From Paguma larvata (Eukaryota > Chordata > Mammalia > Carnivora > Viverridae): a stretch of DNA of 64,000 nucleotides. The first letter of the stretch is position 1; each line of letters starts with the position of its first letter. This document shows positions 44,800 to 57,104 of this stretch, one piece after another. The stretch spans positions 46,705,587 to 46,769,586 of the forward strand of contig CM057833.1 in assembly GCA_030068075.1 (NCBI GenBank). The letters are read 5' to 3'. A program made the position numbers and the translations under genes. The notes under the pieces were generated by a model. That model was not told where the DNA came from and made no database searches. It worked only from the letters and a program-made list of their open reading frames with translations.

Positions 44800-45040
44800 G
44801 CTTCCAAGTAATATTCATTGTGTGCTTATGAATAGTAAGCAGCAAGTAAGTGCCAGCCCTGCTTCCCCTTCTATATTTCAAGCACATTTCTATATGCTTT
44901 CCCATACTTTGTTGCATGTAATTCTCACAACCAGTGACAAAAGGAGTGTTTCCCTATTTGCAGATGAGAATTTAATGAATAATCTCATTTAACCACATGC
45001 AGAAGCAATAAATGATAAGTCAGGATTGAAACCCTTCCAA
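44800..45040 (-). repeat. MIR SINE, second adjacent copy
   Basis: Reverse MIR: ttcattgtgtgcttatgaat, tttcaagcacatttctatat, gcatgtaattctcacaacca, cctatttgcagatgagaatt, aagtcaggattgaaaccctt. Same orientation as the copy at 44565. Confidence 0.7.
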
Positions 45041-45164
45041 TGGGAGGCCCTCGAAGGAGGTAATATCTTATTAGAACACACATTTCAACTTCAGTCACTT
45101 ATGCTCCTCACCATCCCCAAAATTTGGTTGTTCCTTCTGAGTGTTTCCATGGTATGTTGGCTAC

Positions 45165-45330
45165 ATCTTAGTATAGTACACATTGATTACCTGTGTGTCT
45201 TGATTCCATGCCAGACTGTGAACTCCTCGATGTCAGGATTTTCACTAATTTGTCTTTGTGTCCTCAGTCATGGCACGAGGCATGGCACAGTTTAGTAGCT
45301 CAATCACTATTTGATTAGGAGCTGGATAAA
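45165..45330 (+). repeat. L2 LINE 3' end
   Basis: ccagactgtgaactcctcga, tgtcaggattttcactaatt, catggcacgaggcatggcac and gtagctcaatcactatttga match the L2 terminus. Confidence 0.7.
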
Positions 45331-47029
45331 GTTTACTATTTGATTAGTGAATAGATACATTGAGATGGCTGCTCCTGGTAGGTTGGCACTCTTTGCTTTT
45401 AAAAACTATAATGATATTTACTGATTTTTGTAGTATCTTTGGCAACTTGGGTCTATCTTCAACTCTGAATTTTTTTATTTGAACGTTTTGGTGCTCCTCC
45501 AACCCTGACACAAAACCCGTGTTTAATTAGTATATTCAGTTTGCTAATAGAGCAATACCTACAGGAAATATTCGTTAAAAATCCATAATGTTAATCTAGC
45601 AGAAAATTTCCAGAGTAACTTTATTAGATTTAGCCTGTTAAGTTAATGGATTTTTAATGGATGTCCTAAGGAGACATATCATTAACCAGAATATTGCCAT
45701 ACGTGAATTAAACTTACCCATTCATCAAAATTAATTACGTGATGTTTCCTTTGATTTTCATTTCTTGGTGACTTGAACTTGTAGTTTCAATCTGAACTAA
45801 AAGTGGAAGATAGTAAAGAGGTTGTTAACTCTCCGTTTTGACTTTGAAAGATTGCTCTGGAAGATACCTCCAGTCATTCTTCGGTAATTCTTGTAACTAT
45901 GAGAAATTAATCTCGGAAGCCTCCCTCTGAAGTGTTAAACATTTCCAATGGACTCATTGCCCGTCAAGATGTGGGCAATAAAGTGCAAAACCTTTTAGCA
46001 GATTTGAGCAGAGCTTCGTGGATTTGAGCATTAATACAATTACCATAATTCGTTCCATGCGGAGCTTTTAGCCAAGTCTTTACCAGCCTTCCTGGGCTCA
46101 TGCAGTAAATAAATGCTTTCCCCGAAAACTGAACACCTCAGCAACTGATGGTCTTGCAGAGGGATATTTTTGAAATGAATTATTGATGAAGTGTAAGTTA
46201 AGGATCAAATGCAGTATTCATACAGTGCATTTGAAGGACAGGGGAAGAAATTTACAATGTCGTGAGTAACTTACATGCAAATTTCCAAAGCTAGAATGTT
46301 ACTACCTAATGCCTTCTTTCAAGGAAGTATTTGGGAGATTTGATTTGGGAACATGATACAAAGTGCAGGGCGGGGGTTGGGGGGATCATTTTGTGAATCA
46401 AAAGACTATAGTAGATATTTCTTTGTAATCAAAACGATACTAATGAAATGAATGTTGGGAATCGATGAGACACACTCAAACCCAGTATTTTGCAGGAATC
46501 ATCTACCCATAGTCCAACAAACAATCTGCGCCAATAAATGTTGACCTTCAGTTCCATGAGACTCACTCCCCAGATCACCCATCTGATCCTAAATATCTGT
46601 CAAAAGCAAACTGGAAGGAAGAGATCAGTAAGGTCAAGGACCCTTAGGAAGACTTGAAGCATCCCACCTGCTGTCATCCATTATCCGGGCTCTCTTTCAA
46701 CACTTCCCAGTTGCTTTTTTACTTCCTGGGTAGAGTGCTTAGCTGTGTTTCTGGGGCAGGTACTTCATGGAAACTCATGTGCACAACATGGCTGAATTGC
46801 CGAGTGATGATTTGCGTTACAGAGAGAGCTTTGTTATGTAAAAGGGTTCAGTGTGTTAGCTTTTAGATCATTCATTATTTGGGATCAGAAAAGCCAGGCA
46901 AAAAAAGAGACTTAAAGCTCAAGTAAAAGGAGTTACTAGCTGTTAAGTGAGAGGCAAAATTGAAGATACAGCACATGTGAAGGAAAACAGATCCTTAAGG
47001 GGAGGAAAGCTGTATTTTTAAACTTTGTT
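45331..47029. other. Longest clean repeat-free block; conserved non-coding candidate
   Basis: About 1.7 kb in which I recognise no interspersed repeat. The sequence is AT-rich with many TAATTA/ATTA-type and octamer-like motifs (gtgtttaattagtatattca, aaaattaattacgtgatg, ttacatgcaaatttccaaag). Coding potential is absent. Repeat exclusion plus this composition is typical of, but does not prove, developmental enhancers. Confidence 0.4.
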
Positions 47030-47115
47030 TCTCTCCTTCTGGGAGTCACACAGGGTACTGGTTACTCTCTGGCACATGATAGATACTGATGAAATACTTG
47101 TTGAATGAGTGAATA
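47030..47115 (+). repeat. L2 LINE 3' end
   Basis: gggagtcacacagggtactg, ctctggcacatgatagatac and gaaatacttgttgaatgagt. Confidence 0.65.
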
Positions 47116-48689
47116 TATGTTTGAATGGAGGATTTGATAAACAATTCCTTTTTTGGCCTCAGTTGTCCAAAATACTTAATATACCCTCCATAAATTGTTT
47201 TGAATTATTTGATATCACTAGGTGACAGTGATTTCATTTCATAATTTTGGTGTTTACAGTCCTTTCTTCACGATTATATTTACCACTTAAGAAGGGACTC
47301 GCTGGAAGACACACCCAAATTGGAGTGAGAGCTGCAGTCCAACCTCATTCCTATAACAACTTCTCTCTGAGAGTTTTCCATGATAGGAAATATTTCAGAC
47401 TCCTTCAGAGAAAACACAACAAAAACAAACAAGACCTTAGGTTAAGAATATTATGACTATCACTTTTCCATAGAGTAAAATACACCCTACAGATAACTAA
47501 AGCTACATTTTAGATATTTTTTTCATGTTGTCACATTGTAGGTAACGAATTCTGACTAATCACAACTATGTGTTGAGGACATAGCTGGGCCAGTATTCAT
47601 CTCTGTTCTGCTCTAAAGTCCAAACAATTGAGAATAATTCCCAGAGCCACCTGAAGCAAAGTACAGTACTAAATTAAAGGGCACAATGGGGAAATTTTAT
47701 CTCTTTTCTAAACGTGGCTAGACCTTGGGCCCTGCATGACACTGACCTAATCCATTCATTGGTAGGCCATGGAGCTGAGACAAAGAGATGACACCTGGGT
47801 TTGCTTCAGCACTTCGTCTGCCTAATGCACAAAATAAAAGAGCCCACTGGCCTGGGTATAGGCGGTTCAGGGAGAGAGACACATGTCAGGACTGTACAGG
47901 CTCCATTTCAAGGTAGTGGCTCTACTCCCTTGTTAACATGGCCCCGGGGAGGTTGTTTTTTTTCTCAAGTCTTCCGGATGAGCTAAGCTGTCCTTTTCTC
48001 ATGGATGGAATAAGTAAGAGTATAGAAGCATGAAATGAGAGTGTTCACATTTATGCTACTCCATACTGAGGGAGAGAAGAGGAAATCCCTTTGTAGAATC
48101 ATGCATAAGGGGTTTCTACCAGTAACTTGCATCAAGGCCAGGGTTGGGAGCCTGAATCCAGGGATCTCTTATCATCCATAGTTGTTGTATTACAAAATCC
48201 TTTTAAAGCTATTAATACCCAGTGATCTGAATTCTTCGAGCAAAGTTAGACATGTTTGCAAGGATTCATCCATTCATTTCTTAGAATGTGACTTTTCACT
48301 TAGAGTTTTGCCGAACTGCTGTTCCATCTTGGTTTCATGAGATGTTGGTGCCTTTTTAAGTAATATATTTTGGAAGGTCTATAGAAATCTTTGGCCATAG
48401 GTAATCCCAGCATTTTCTAGGCTCTGTGGGGCCTTATACAATATTATCTCCCATGTCTTGGGGGAGACCATTTCTTCAGGTGCTCTCGACAGGACTTTGC
48501 CTTTGCCCTTTGCCCTTTGCCCTGAGCCTTTGCTCTTACCCCATTTTTCTCTTACTACCTTTTTCATTCCTGTGCAGGTGATAGAACAAGATCTTTTCAG
48601 TACCTGAGGCAAGTTCATATCATCTTAGTATTGTACTATCTTACTTTATTCTTTAAAATCAAATTTCTGCCTGATGGAGAATGACCTAG
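47116..48689. other. No gene; unique sequence
   Basis: About 1.6 kb without an assigned repeat apart from the small heptamer array at 48494-48530. Confidence 0.4.
48494..48530 (+). repeat. Short heptamer array (TTTGCCC)n
   Basis: About five adjacent copies of tttgccc, the first and last imperfect (ctttgcctttgccctttgcc..). Confidence 0.85.
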
Positions 48690-49200
48690 AAGTCTTGTTA
48701 GCTAGTGATCCATCTAATCATGAGTGCATCCAAACAACCATGCTACTGAGTGCCTACTCCTCTGTGGCAGGTGCTAGGCTAAATACGAGAGAGATAAAAA
48801 TACATTCTTCATGATCCATGCACTTGGGCATCTCATGTCTATTGGAAAGAGAGGGGAGGTAAATCAAACAATAATTTCAGTGTTTTTCTTGTTTTTTAGT
48901 AAGTTTAGACATGTTCAAAGTACTGTGGGGAAGCAGAGCAGGGATTCACAATTTGAGGTGGTATCAAGAAATATTTTGATACCTCCTAAGGAATTCTTAC
49001 AAGATGGCATTTCAGATATCTAAAAAGTACAAGTGGTAGTTTTTTAAGCAAAGAGGGTGAATGATTTTCAAGGCAGAAGCAACAGCACAGGTGAAGCTAG
49101 GGAGGCACAGAAGACTCTAGGCGTCCATGAATTGTTGGATGTGGCTGGAGCATGGTGGTTCTGGGGCTGGAAGGAGAGGGGACTGGGTTTAATTTCTAAT
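48690..49200 (-). repeat. L2 LINE (antisense)
   Basis: Reverse L2: actgagtgcctactcctctg, tggcaggtgctaggctaaat, aaaatacattcttcatgatc, then aaggcagaagcaacagcaca and ggatgtggctggagcatggt. Confidence 0.7.
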
Positions 49201-49904
49201 CGGGTTTCTCTCCTTCCTTAGAGAGGAGACCACTGGTAAGAGACTCAATGTAACAAAATTGGCTCCATTCCTCTCAAGAGATGGTTCTAATTATTATCCC
49301 TGCCACTGCTGTAAATAAAATTGTGGGCAGTTTCAGAAGTTTTGTAGCTTCTATGAAAATAGTTGTGCATCCACACCTGAGCGTCCCAAGTCTGTTTCTT
49401 TCCTCTAATCACATATAATACCCACTACCTACCTCTTTACCATAAGGGTTTGTTGTGAAGCTGAAAGGAGAGATCAGACGTCACAGGGCAGTGTGGCTTA
49501 CAAAGCCTGTAGACTGGTTAGTTACCATTTTTAAATGTATTTTGACACCATGAAGGCAATGATCTTTACTCTTTCAACACTCTGTTCCCTGCCTGTTGAG
49601 CCTGAAAAAAGTAATTCTGCCCCCCCACACCCACCCACCACTGCCACTCTTAGATTCCCAGAAGTACTGTTCAGATGCTGGCCCTTCCAGGAATAGCCCT
49701 GCAGAGCAAGGAGGGCAAGGGAGCAGTGATGACCACATCATGCTGTAACGTAATGGCTTTCAGAAGTATCACTGTGTCTAAGGTTTCATGGAACTGCTCT
49801 TCGTTTCACTATGGCATCTGGAAGATAATTGGAAGCACTCCCCCAAAAGTGAGGTCAGCCTCCAACTTCTCTTACTACTGCTGGGCAGTCAGAGACTAGC
49901 CGAG
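49201..49904. other. No gene or repeat recognised
   Basis: Unique sequence of about 700 bp, with a C-run at 49620-49627. Confidence 0.4.
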
Positions 49905-50080
49905 CTGAAAGGCATCATAGAGATTTTGCTCTCACCCTCATTTTATAGATGAAAAATCAAGATTCAGTCAGGTAGGGTGAATTTCCTTGGTCTTGGAGCA
50001 CTTTAGTGACAGAACTGAAACCAGAAACCAGTCTCCTAACTCCTCCAGTCCTGTGGTTCTTCCACTACTCCATGCCACCT
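49905..50080 (-). repeat. MIR SINE
   Basis: Reverse MIR: cctcattttatagatgaaaa, tcaagattcagtcaggtagg, agtgacagaactgaaaccag and ttccactactccatgccacc. Confidence 0.7.
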
Positions 50081-50399
50081 TTCCTTGTCATTTAACCAGT
50101 CTGGTTACTGTCATTTGAAAGGGACTAAGCACTAGAAGAATGTCTCTGGGGGACAGGCTTACATATGTGAATTCACTCAATCCATTGTCCAGTCTTCAGC
50201 CTTGCAAATGCAGGAATTGGACTTTGTTGAAACCACCAGGGATAGTTGTAAGTCTAGACATGTTCAACATCCTAGAAGGATCCTAGAAGTTCAAGTTCCT
50301 AGAAGGTCTGGGAACATAAGATCAGATCAAACTCCTAAGGTACTGATGTATATGAACTAAAATAATTAAATACTATATTAGCTGTTTCCTATTTTAAAA
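50081..50399. other. No gene or repeat recognised
   Basis: 320 bp; note the local direct repeat of tcctagaaggatcctagaag near 50270-50310. Confidence 0.4.
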
Positions 50400-50580
50400 G
50401 TTAAGAGTTTGGCCACCAGTATCAGGCCCGAGTTCAGTTCTGAGTCTGTCATCTGCAAGCCACGTAGGCTCTGTCAGATTGTTGGGTGCACTCCTTTATT
50501 TTCCTGAGCCTTAATTGGTATATTCTGAGGGTTAAAGGAAATAAGGCAGGTAAAGATCCTAGCACATACTTAAGTCTTCA
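50400..50580 (+). repeat. MIR SINE
   Basis: gccaccagtatcaggcccga, gttcagttctgagtctgtca, ttattttcctgagccttaat, gggttaaaggaaataaggca, gatcctagcacatacttaa. Confidence 0.7.
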
Positions 50581-51079
50581 AAAAATGCCACTTCTTACTA
50601 TTTTCATAACTGTTCATTCTCTTAAACTCGTATTCCTCCCTAGGCGATAGGTCATGTCTGCCAAAGCCAGTACCCCACAAATGATCCAACTACCAACTTC
50701 TTTTGACTTTGGGGAATGCTTTTCTTCCAAGCAGCATATAATAAAATAATCAGACTTCTCCTTCAAAATCATCGTCACATTGAAGTCTTACCTTCTTGAG
50801 AGGTTACCTTGACCAGAATTATAGGTTTTCCTAAATTCTTCAGTCCCATAACTGGCCATCTTTAGCTTTTTCTCATGAGCAGAAGGCCACATATCCATAG
50901 GCAAAGAAAAAATACTGGGTACATAGGTGATAATTAGCTAAAAAACTCAGTGACTAATGTTCCTACAGTGCTTTATGACTTCAAAAGAGTGTTTCTTTTC
51001 ATGCACTGTCACACTTACTTTCCCACTGGATTAGAAAAATAGTTTTTACTCCAGATTTACATTTGGGGAAATCAGAAGT
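50581..51079. other. No gene or repeat recognised
   Basis: About 500 bp of unique AT-rich sequence. Confidence 0.4.
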
Positions 51080-51290
51080 TAGAAGCTTTTGGGTTAGAAA
51101 GACCTATAATCGAATCCCAGAATCACCACTCATTGACTATATTACGTTGGGCAAGTCACTAAGGCTGTATGAGATTTGATTTTATCTATTAAACAGGTAT
51201 AGGGATAACTTGCATGGTTTTCATAAGGGAGTGGTGATGTATGTAAACTGACTCCTGGTAAGACCCCAGTAAACAGTAGCTAAATTAACT
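51080..51290 (+). repeat. MIR SINE, near full length
   Basis: tttgggttagaaagacctat, aatcgaatcccagaatcacc, gttgggcaagtcactaaggc, tctattaaacaggtataggg, cccagtaaacagtagctaaa. Confidence 0.8.
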
Positions 51291-51499
51291 GACATGACAA
51301 GATTCAATGCTATGTAAAATATCGTAGTGATAAAGGGAGCCATATTCGGCTCCCCTAATAGCAAATTCTGTGAGCAACCAAGAAGGACTTTTGATAACTA
51401 TATTCACAGGAAAAAAGACAAGGAGATTGGGTTAATGGTTGCAAAGATCAGATCACATTTGTGATTGGATAAAAAGAGAGAGGAAATACTCTTATATTC

Positions 51500-51960
51500 C
51501 TTTTTTGTTCTCACTCATTAACTTAATGCTTGGCATCTTGCTCCCTGCTGGAGAATAACGATGAACCAAAACCAACATGGCTCCTGCTTCCTGGAGTTTT
51601 CAGTGTAGTAAAGAGTGCATTAGCCAGTCAATCACAAAATTACCACTGAGGTAAATGCTACAAAGAACTGTAAAGGGGGCAATAAGAGTGTATAAGAATG
51701 GGATATAGCCTCGTCAGGGAAGCTAGGACATGTTTTAGGAATTGATATTTAGACGAGGTTGATATGCATGAACTCTGCTAAGAGGTTTGGGAACAGTGTT
51801 GTTGATAAGGAACAGCATTTGCAATGACTGTGGCAGGAGGGAGCATGGTGAAGGAAGACCATTGTGGCCAGAGCTGAAAACACTAAAAGGGAACAGGATG
51901 CAAGACTGTGCTGAAATCATTATCTCAAAGAACAAGCTTCATTCAGACTGAGTGCGATTG
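51500..51960 (-). repeat. L2 LINE (antisense)
   Basis: Reverse L2: ctgctggagaataacgatga, acatggctcctgcttcctgg, ggtaaatgctacaaagaact, ggaacagcatttgcaatgac, tgtggccagagctgaaaaca. Confidence 0.7.
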
Positions 51961-52495
51961 AGAGAAAGCTATAGGAGTATTTCGACCATCCCAGTCAGGT
52001 TTGTATATTCATGCTCAGCTGGGCATCGACAAGTAGAAAAGTAAATTGCAGATATGATCTTGGAGCCCCTGAGAGCAAGGTTGAATTTGCTGCTCAGATA
52101 AGATGCTGCTCTCAGTTTTCCAAAATTTGGTCCCTAAAAACTATTGACCTATGTGATTCCTGTTAATGATATACCTTGATTTTGCATATGATTGTAAAGG
52201 GGATGTCATTAAGAAGTAGCACAGATTCACTATGGATAAGTTCTGCTGACCTAACCTTAGATGTTGCCTGTTCTTGAAATTCCTTTCTCAGTAGAGAAAG
52301 TCTCCTTTTTTAGATTGTTGAACATAGTCTGAGCTCCAGTAGCACCTAGTGCTTACATCTGGTCTGTCTTCTCTTGCATTCTCAACTGCACTGTTCTTGT
52401 TGTCTCCTCTGCCTAGCTAGCATCATGACTAAATAAATGCTGGATGGATTGCCGAATGGGAGGGATTGAGATCTAACACAGAACCCTTGATTTTC
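51961..52495. other. No gene; possible L2 scrap at its right end
   Basis: 52360-52450 (catctggtctgtcttctctt..gactaaataaatgctggatg) may be a short L2 3' end. The rest is unassigned. Confidence 0.35.
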
Positions 52496-52545
52496 CCACA
52501 CAGCCCACCCCTCCCCACCCCCCCACACCTCCCCGCCACCTACCC
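52495..52545 (-). other. G-quadruplex motif on the minus strand
   Basis: The plus strand is C-rich (cccacacagcccacccctcc, ccacccccccacacctcccc). Its complement holds at least four G-runs of three or more separated by one to seven bases, which meets the standard intramolecular G4 pattern. The motif borders the L2 that follows. Confidence 0.75.
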
Positions 52546-53320
52546 AACATGTTCCTCCTGTGGTCTCCTCTGTCTCTGTATAAGGTACAACAGTTCTCCC
52601 ATTTGGTCAGGATCCAAACCTCAAAGTCATTCTCAACGCTTCTCTTTCTCTTACACCTTGTATTCAGTTTGCCAGTAAGTTCTTTTTGCTTGGCTTCAAA
52701 ATGAACCCCGAATTAGGTCATTCTTACCCATCTCCACGGTTAGCATCCTCATTCAAAATCCTTCTATCTCTTGCAGGATTTGTGTATCAGACTCTTAATT
52801 GGTTTCCTTGATTATGTTCTTCCCTCTGATAATCCATTTGCTACAGCAACTGGAATATTATTTTAATAATGTAAATCAGATCATTTGGGCTATTCTCATG
52901 CCCAGATTCTTCTAGTGGCTTTCCATTACAGTTAGAAAAGGAATCTAAATCCCTTGACATGTTCTACAATGTCCTACACAGTAGCTCTCTCCTTCTCCCC
53001 GCTTTCTTTTATTGCTTGCCATGCCCCAATTATATACCATCCAACCACAATGATGTCCTTTCTGTTCTTCAGACATGTCTAGTGTATGTAGCCTTTGCAT
53101 TAATTCGGCCCTCTATCTGCTTTGCCCTTTTTCAAAATATTGGCATGGTTTTCTCTTTCTGTTTGTTCATATCTCAGCTGAAATGTCATTAGAGAAGAGC
53201 CTTCCCTGCCCCAGCAGTATTCTGTTTCTCTCTTGTATTTTCTTTTTAGTACTTTTTCTTTCACTGTCTCATTACCTTATTCTTGTATGTATTTGTTTAT
53301 TGACAAAATCGCTTTTCCTT
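52546..53320 (+). repeat. L2 LINE, ORF2 3' region and end
   Basis: Long sense L2: cagactcttaattggtttcc, tttgctacagcaactggaat, gtaaatcagatcatttgggc, tctagtggctttccattaca, caatgtcctacacagtagct, tttgcattaattcggccctc, tctcagctgaaatgtcatta, agagaagagccttccctgcc. Frames of 70-85 codons in it are relics. Confidence 0.8.
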
Positions 53321-53814
53321 GAATATTATTGAAAAAAATAAATGGGTTAATTAGAATTTTGAGAACACTACTGATCAATAAAGTGGCACAGAAGGAATGT
53401 ATCTTGTTTGCTATACATTTTCGAAGATTTCTAACAGTTTTCTCATAGTTAAAGTAAGGGATTTGGAATGAAAGATACATTCAGAATGTATTCCCAAATG
53501 ACTGAGAAACTATCTCAAAGACTATTGATAAAGTACTTAATCTCAATTCATTGTGAGTCCCTGGTGGTATGACACACAGCATTGCATTTTAACTTGCCCT
53601 TGTTAATATTTTCAATCAGCAAGTTAGATAACACATAGAGGACTTGCTGAATAAATATGTAAGTGATATAAAACAGGGAACCATAAAATTAAATACAATA
53701 ATCCAAATTTTTTTTAAGCAACAGATTAGAAGGATAAGCTAAAATTAACAAGGTGAATTTTTATCAGGGATAAATTCAGAGTTACGTCTTTTTTCATTAA
53801 AAGATACAAGGAAG
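53321..53814. other. No gene or repeat recognised
   Basis: About 490 bp of AT-rich sequence directly upstream of a sense L1. It could include unrecognised L1 text. Confidence 0.35.
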
Positions 53815-54269
53815 GAATGGACAGAAGATCTGAAAAGACAGTGTAAAATAGAAAACAAAATTAAATGACACTGTATCTTTTCTAAAGAAGATATATGGGT
53901 GGCCAAAATGTACACGAAAACATGCTCACCATCACTCATCACCAGGGAAATGCAAATCAAAACCACGATGACATATCACTTCATGCCTATCAGAATGGCT
54001 AGTATCAAAAAGACAGGGAATGACAAGTGTGGGTGAGGATGTGAAGAAAAAGGAACCCTCATGCACTGTTGGTATGAGCATAAATTGGTGCAAAAACTGT
54101 ATGGAGTTTCCTCAGAAAGTCGAAAGTAGAACTGCCCCATGATCCCCCAGTTCCACTTGTGGGTATTATATGCCTCCCCCATCATGTTTGCTGCAGCATT
54201 AGTTACAATAACCAAGACATGGAAACAACCTAAGCATTCATCAGTGGATGAATGGGTGAAGAGGATGTG

Positions 54270-54313
<44 letters not shown>

Positions 54314-54850
54314 ATACACACAATGAAATTTTACTGAGCCATGAAGAAGAATGAAATCTGCCATGTGTGACAACGTGGGTGGATCTTGGGGTCATTATGC
54401 TCAGGGAGACAAGTTAGAGAAAGACAAATACAGTATGATCTCACTCTTAAGTGGGATCTAAAAAACAAACAAACAAAAAAAAACAAAAAAAAACAGCTAA
54501 TAGATACAGAGAGCAGATGGTGGTTGCGAGGCAGGGTGGCAGGTGGGTGAAATGGGTAAATGTAGACAAAAGGTACAGACTTCCAGTAAGTCCTGGAAGA
54601 CAGGTAAGTCCTCGGGTTGTATGTATAGCATGGTGGCTATAGTTAATAATACTGTACTTGTATATTTGAAAGTTGCTAGGCAAATAGATCTTAAAAATCC
54701 TCATCATAAGAAAAACATATTGTAGTAAGGTGACAAATATTAACTAGACTTAATGTGATCATTTCACAATATATACAAATATCAAATCATTATGTTGTAC
54801 ACTTGATACTAATAGGTTTTATGTCAGTTATACCTCAATTAAAAAAATTA
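53815..54850 (+). repeat. L1 LINE, ORF2 C-terminus and 3' UTR (sense)
   Basis: L1MA-age 3' end: gacagaagatctgaaaagac, gggaaatgcaaatcaaaacc, gcctatcagaatggctagta, ggaaccctcatgcactgttg, catggaaacaacctaagcat, tgatctcactcttaagtggg, gcatggtggctatagttaat, atcatttcacaatatataca and an A-rich end near 54840. All frames are interrupted. A TG microsatellite sits where L1 normally has its TATA-rich sequence. Confidence 0.9.
54272..54311 (+). repeat. (TG)n microsatellite within the L1
   Basis: About 19 uninterrupted TG units followed by tacatacacaca. It is the source of the His-Thr run in the 139-codon minus-strand frame over it. Confidence 0.95.
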
Positions 54851-54914
54851 CTTCTCAATGCAGTACATATAATCTTACTAGTAACCTAGATTTCTGAGAG
54901 AATGCTTGATTGCT

Positions 54915-55140
54915 AAGGAGCAATGAACCAAATATTTTTTGAGTACTTCTTATGTACCAGTCGCTTTTATATACTTTAGAACTATTAACTTACTTAATCC
55001 TTGTAGCCAGTCTAGGTAGGTACTATTATACTTTAGTGATGCAGAAACTGAGACACAGGGAGGTTAAGTAAGTTGCAGGTCACACAGTAAGGAATGGAGC
55101 CAGAGATAGGTCTTCTCTAGAGCCTACATATCTGACCACA
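54915..55140 (-). repeat. MIR SINE, near full length
   Basis: Reverse MIR: tttgagtacttcttatgtac, attaacttacttaatccttg, gatgcagaaactgagacaca, gggaggttaagtaagttgca, ggtcacacagtaaggaatgg. Confidence 0.85.
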
Positions 55141-56679
55141 AGGCTGCAGAGCCTCCTGGGGCAGGGCTGCATTAATAAAGCTGCAGTGTTCGGGTCAAGA
55201 TCAGCAAGAGCGTCAGTTCTGGTCAGATTGCATCTAAAATCCTCTGTCCCATTCCAGCCCTCACGTGTATGAAGACCACTGACCACCCCCCTCCCCCAAA
55301 ATAGTGCATCTACAGGAGAATGACCCAGATAAAGAAGATAATTTAGATCCAGTGACTACGGGAAATAGTTGAACAGTCTGGGTTGTCTAACATAAAATCA
55401 CCTGCCCCAAATCAAAAGCATTAATGAATGACAGAGCTAGATTCTCATCCAGATCTTTGACTGGATTGCTGACTCAAGGAGGTGGCTGAAGGAGATCACA
55501 GAAGATGCAGGCCATCTCAGAGGCTCCTTCTCCCCTTTCTCTGAAAGAGTGTAGGGTAAAGAGGCCTGAGGATATGGCTCTCAGAGGATCGGAATTATCT
55601 TGGCCTCTCTGAAATTCTGCGAGGAGAATAAGCGAACAATATGACCCTTGCAAAGCTGCATGTGTTTCATTCACATTAAAATTCACAAGTCAGCTTTGGA
55701 TTTTTCCCTTCTTTTGAAAGTTACTAACCTGAGACTTGGATCTAGACCCCAGTTGGACCTCTGACCTCGGGCCATTATTGTCAACCATTTAGAGGTGACT
55801 TAGTTCAGGGTTCTTGGAAAGCAGCCGTTGCCAGTGGCTGCCCTTCTCTGTTGTATGCGGCACGTCAGAGCTGCTGCCTCTTCTACTCAGCTTCTCTTGG
55901 TCATGCAGGCCGGTAGGTGGTGACCTTGGTTTCCAGGGTGGCCCTTACCCCTGACTGCCTAGCTCCTCTGTGATGCCCTTCATCCCACTTCTGTGGATTT
56001 TGATTGTGCGATACTCACGACCTTTCCAGTTTCCCAGCACAGACCAACTTTTCTGAGAATACACATCAGAAGGCTGCTGTGGTCAGGTTGGCAGGTCACC
56101 GGTTGACTAATGGCCTCTCCAAGGTTTGCTGGCAGATACTGCATTGTTGTGAACCCTATTGATCCCAAAAGTTCGCCTGCTGCACAGACAGCTTCTGCGG
56201 GCATGAGGGAAGTGGTGAGTCATGGCCCCACCACCCCTGCCACCCATCTGTTCTCATGGCAAGGAGAACAAAGATAATCTCTTTGTGGTATCGTAAAACC
56301 TAGAAAGACATTAAAAATTCCGTTAAATTTTCATACCCTTTTAGCTGTTGAAATGTACAATCTATTAGGAGGGGGAAAAAAGCCTCTTGCAATTTTTTTC
56401 CCCCATTGCCCTTACTTCAGAGGCTACTTAAGGGACCAGGTAATGATTTTACGATGTTTATTAATACTTCATGTTCTGCTTCCCTCCCCCCATTCTTTTC
56501 TACCAAGGACCATGCATTTGTCTTTAAATTGAAAGTACAGAGGCTGCCAGGGGATCTCTCAGATACAGAGGTTTTGCGATGTCATAGGTTGCCCTATTAT
56601 GGATCTTGTATGTAGAAATCTTTGAGCTTCTGGGTGAGGGGTATTTATTTTTGAAATGCACTTTGGGGTAATGGAAACA
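55141..56679. other. Unique block with a MIR scrap and competing exon-like frames
   Basis: 55395-55480 is a MIR remnant (cacctgccccaaatcaaaag, gacagagctagattctcatc). Between about 56010 and 56215 open frames with plausible splice signals occur on both strands (see findings). I do not call either as an exon. Confidence 0.35.
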
Positions 56680-56830
56680 AAACAGGTTTTAGAGCCATAA
56701 TAGATGAGTTGGAAGCCTGATGCTGCCATTTATTAGCTGTGTAACTAGTATCAAGGAAGTCACTTAACCTCTGCAGGTCTAAGTCACCTACCTGCCACAA
56801 TGAGGGAGTAATATCTGAGTAACACCTGGC
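56680..56830 (+). repeat. MIR SINE
   Basis: ggttttagagccataataga, gctgccatttattagctgtg, agtcacttaacctctgcagg, caatgagggagtaatatctg. Confidence 0.75.
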
Positions 56831-57104
56831 AATTAAGATGACCTTACATAGACACCTCCTAATGTAGGCTGCATGGGAAAAATCTTGTCTGATCTGAGTA
56901 CTCATGTTATTTTTAGTTTATCCTAGTTTTTCTGAATAATTACTTGATTTTCTCTGTCTCTGATGAACATTGTATTGACTAAGTGGCAGGATATTCCACA
57001 TCCCTTTGACTGCTTGAGGACTTAAAGCAAATTTGAGACTCATCTGTAGTGGTGTGTATGTTGAACCCTGTCTCAATTCATTTTGTTTCTGTCCGGGGTT
57101 TTAT

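Noticed and set aside
53976..54395. 139-codon minus-strand frame with a His-Thr run
   Set aside because: It is antisense to an L1 3' end and the His-Thr run is the TG microsatellite.
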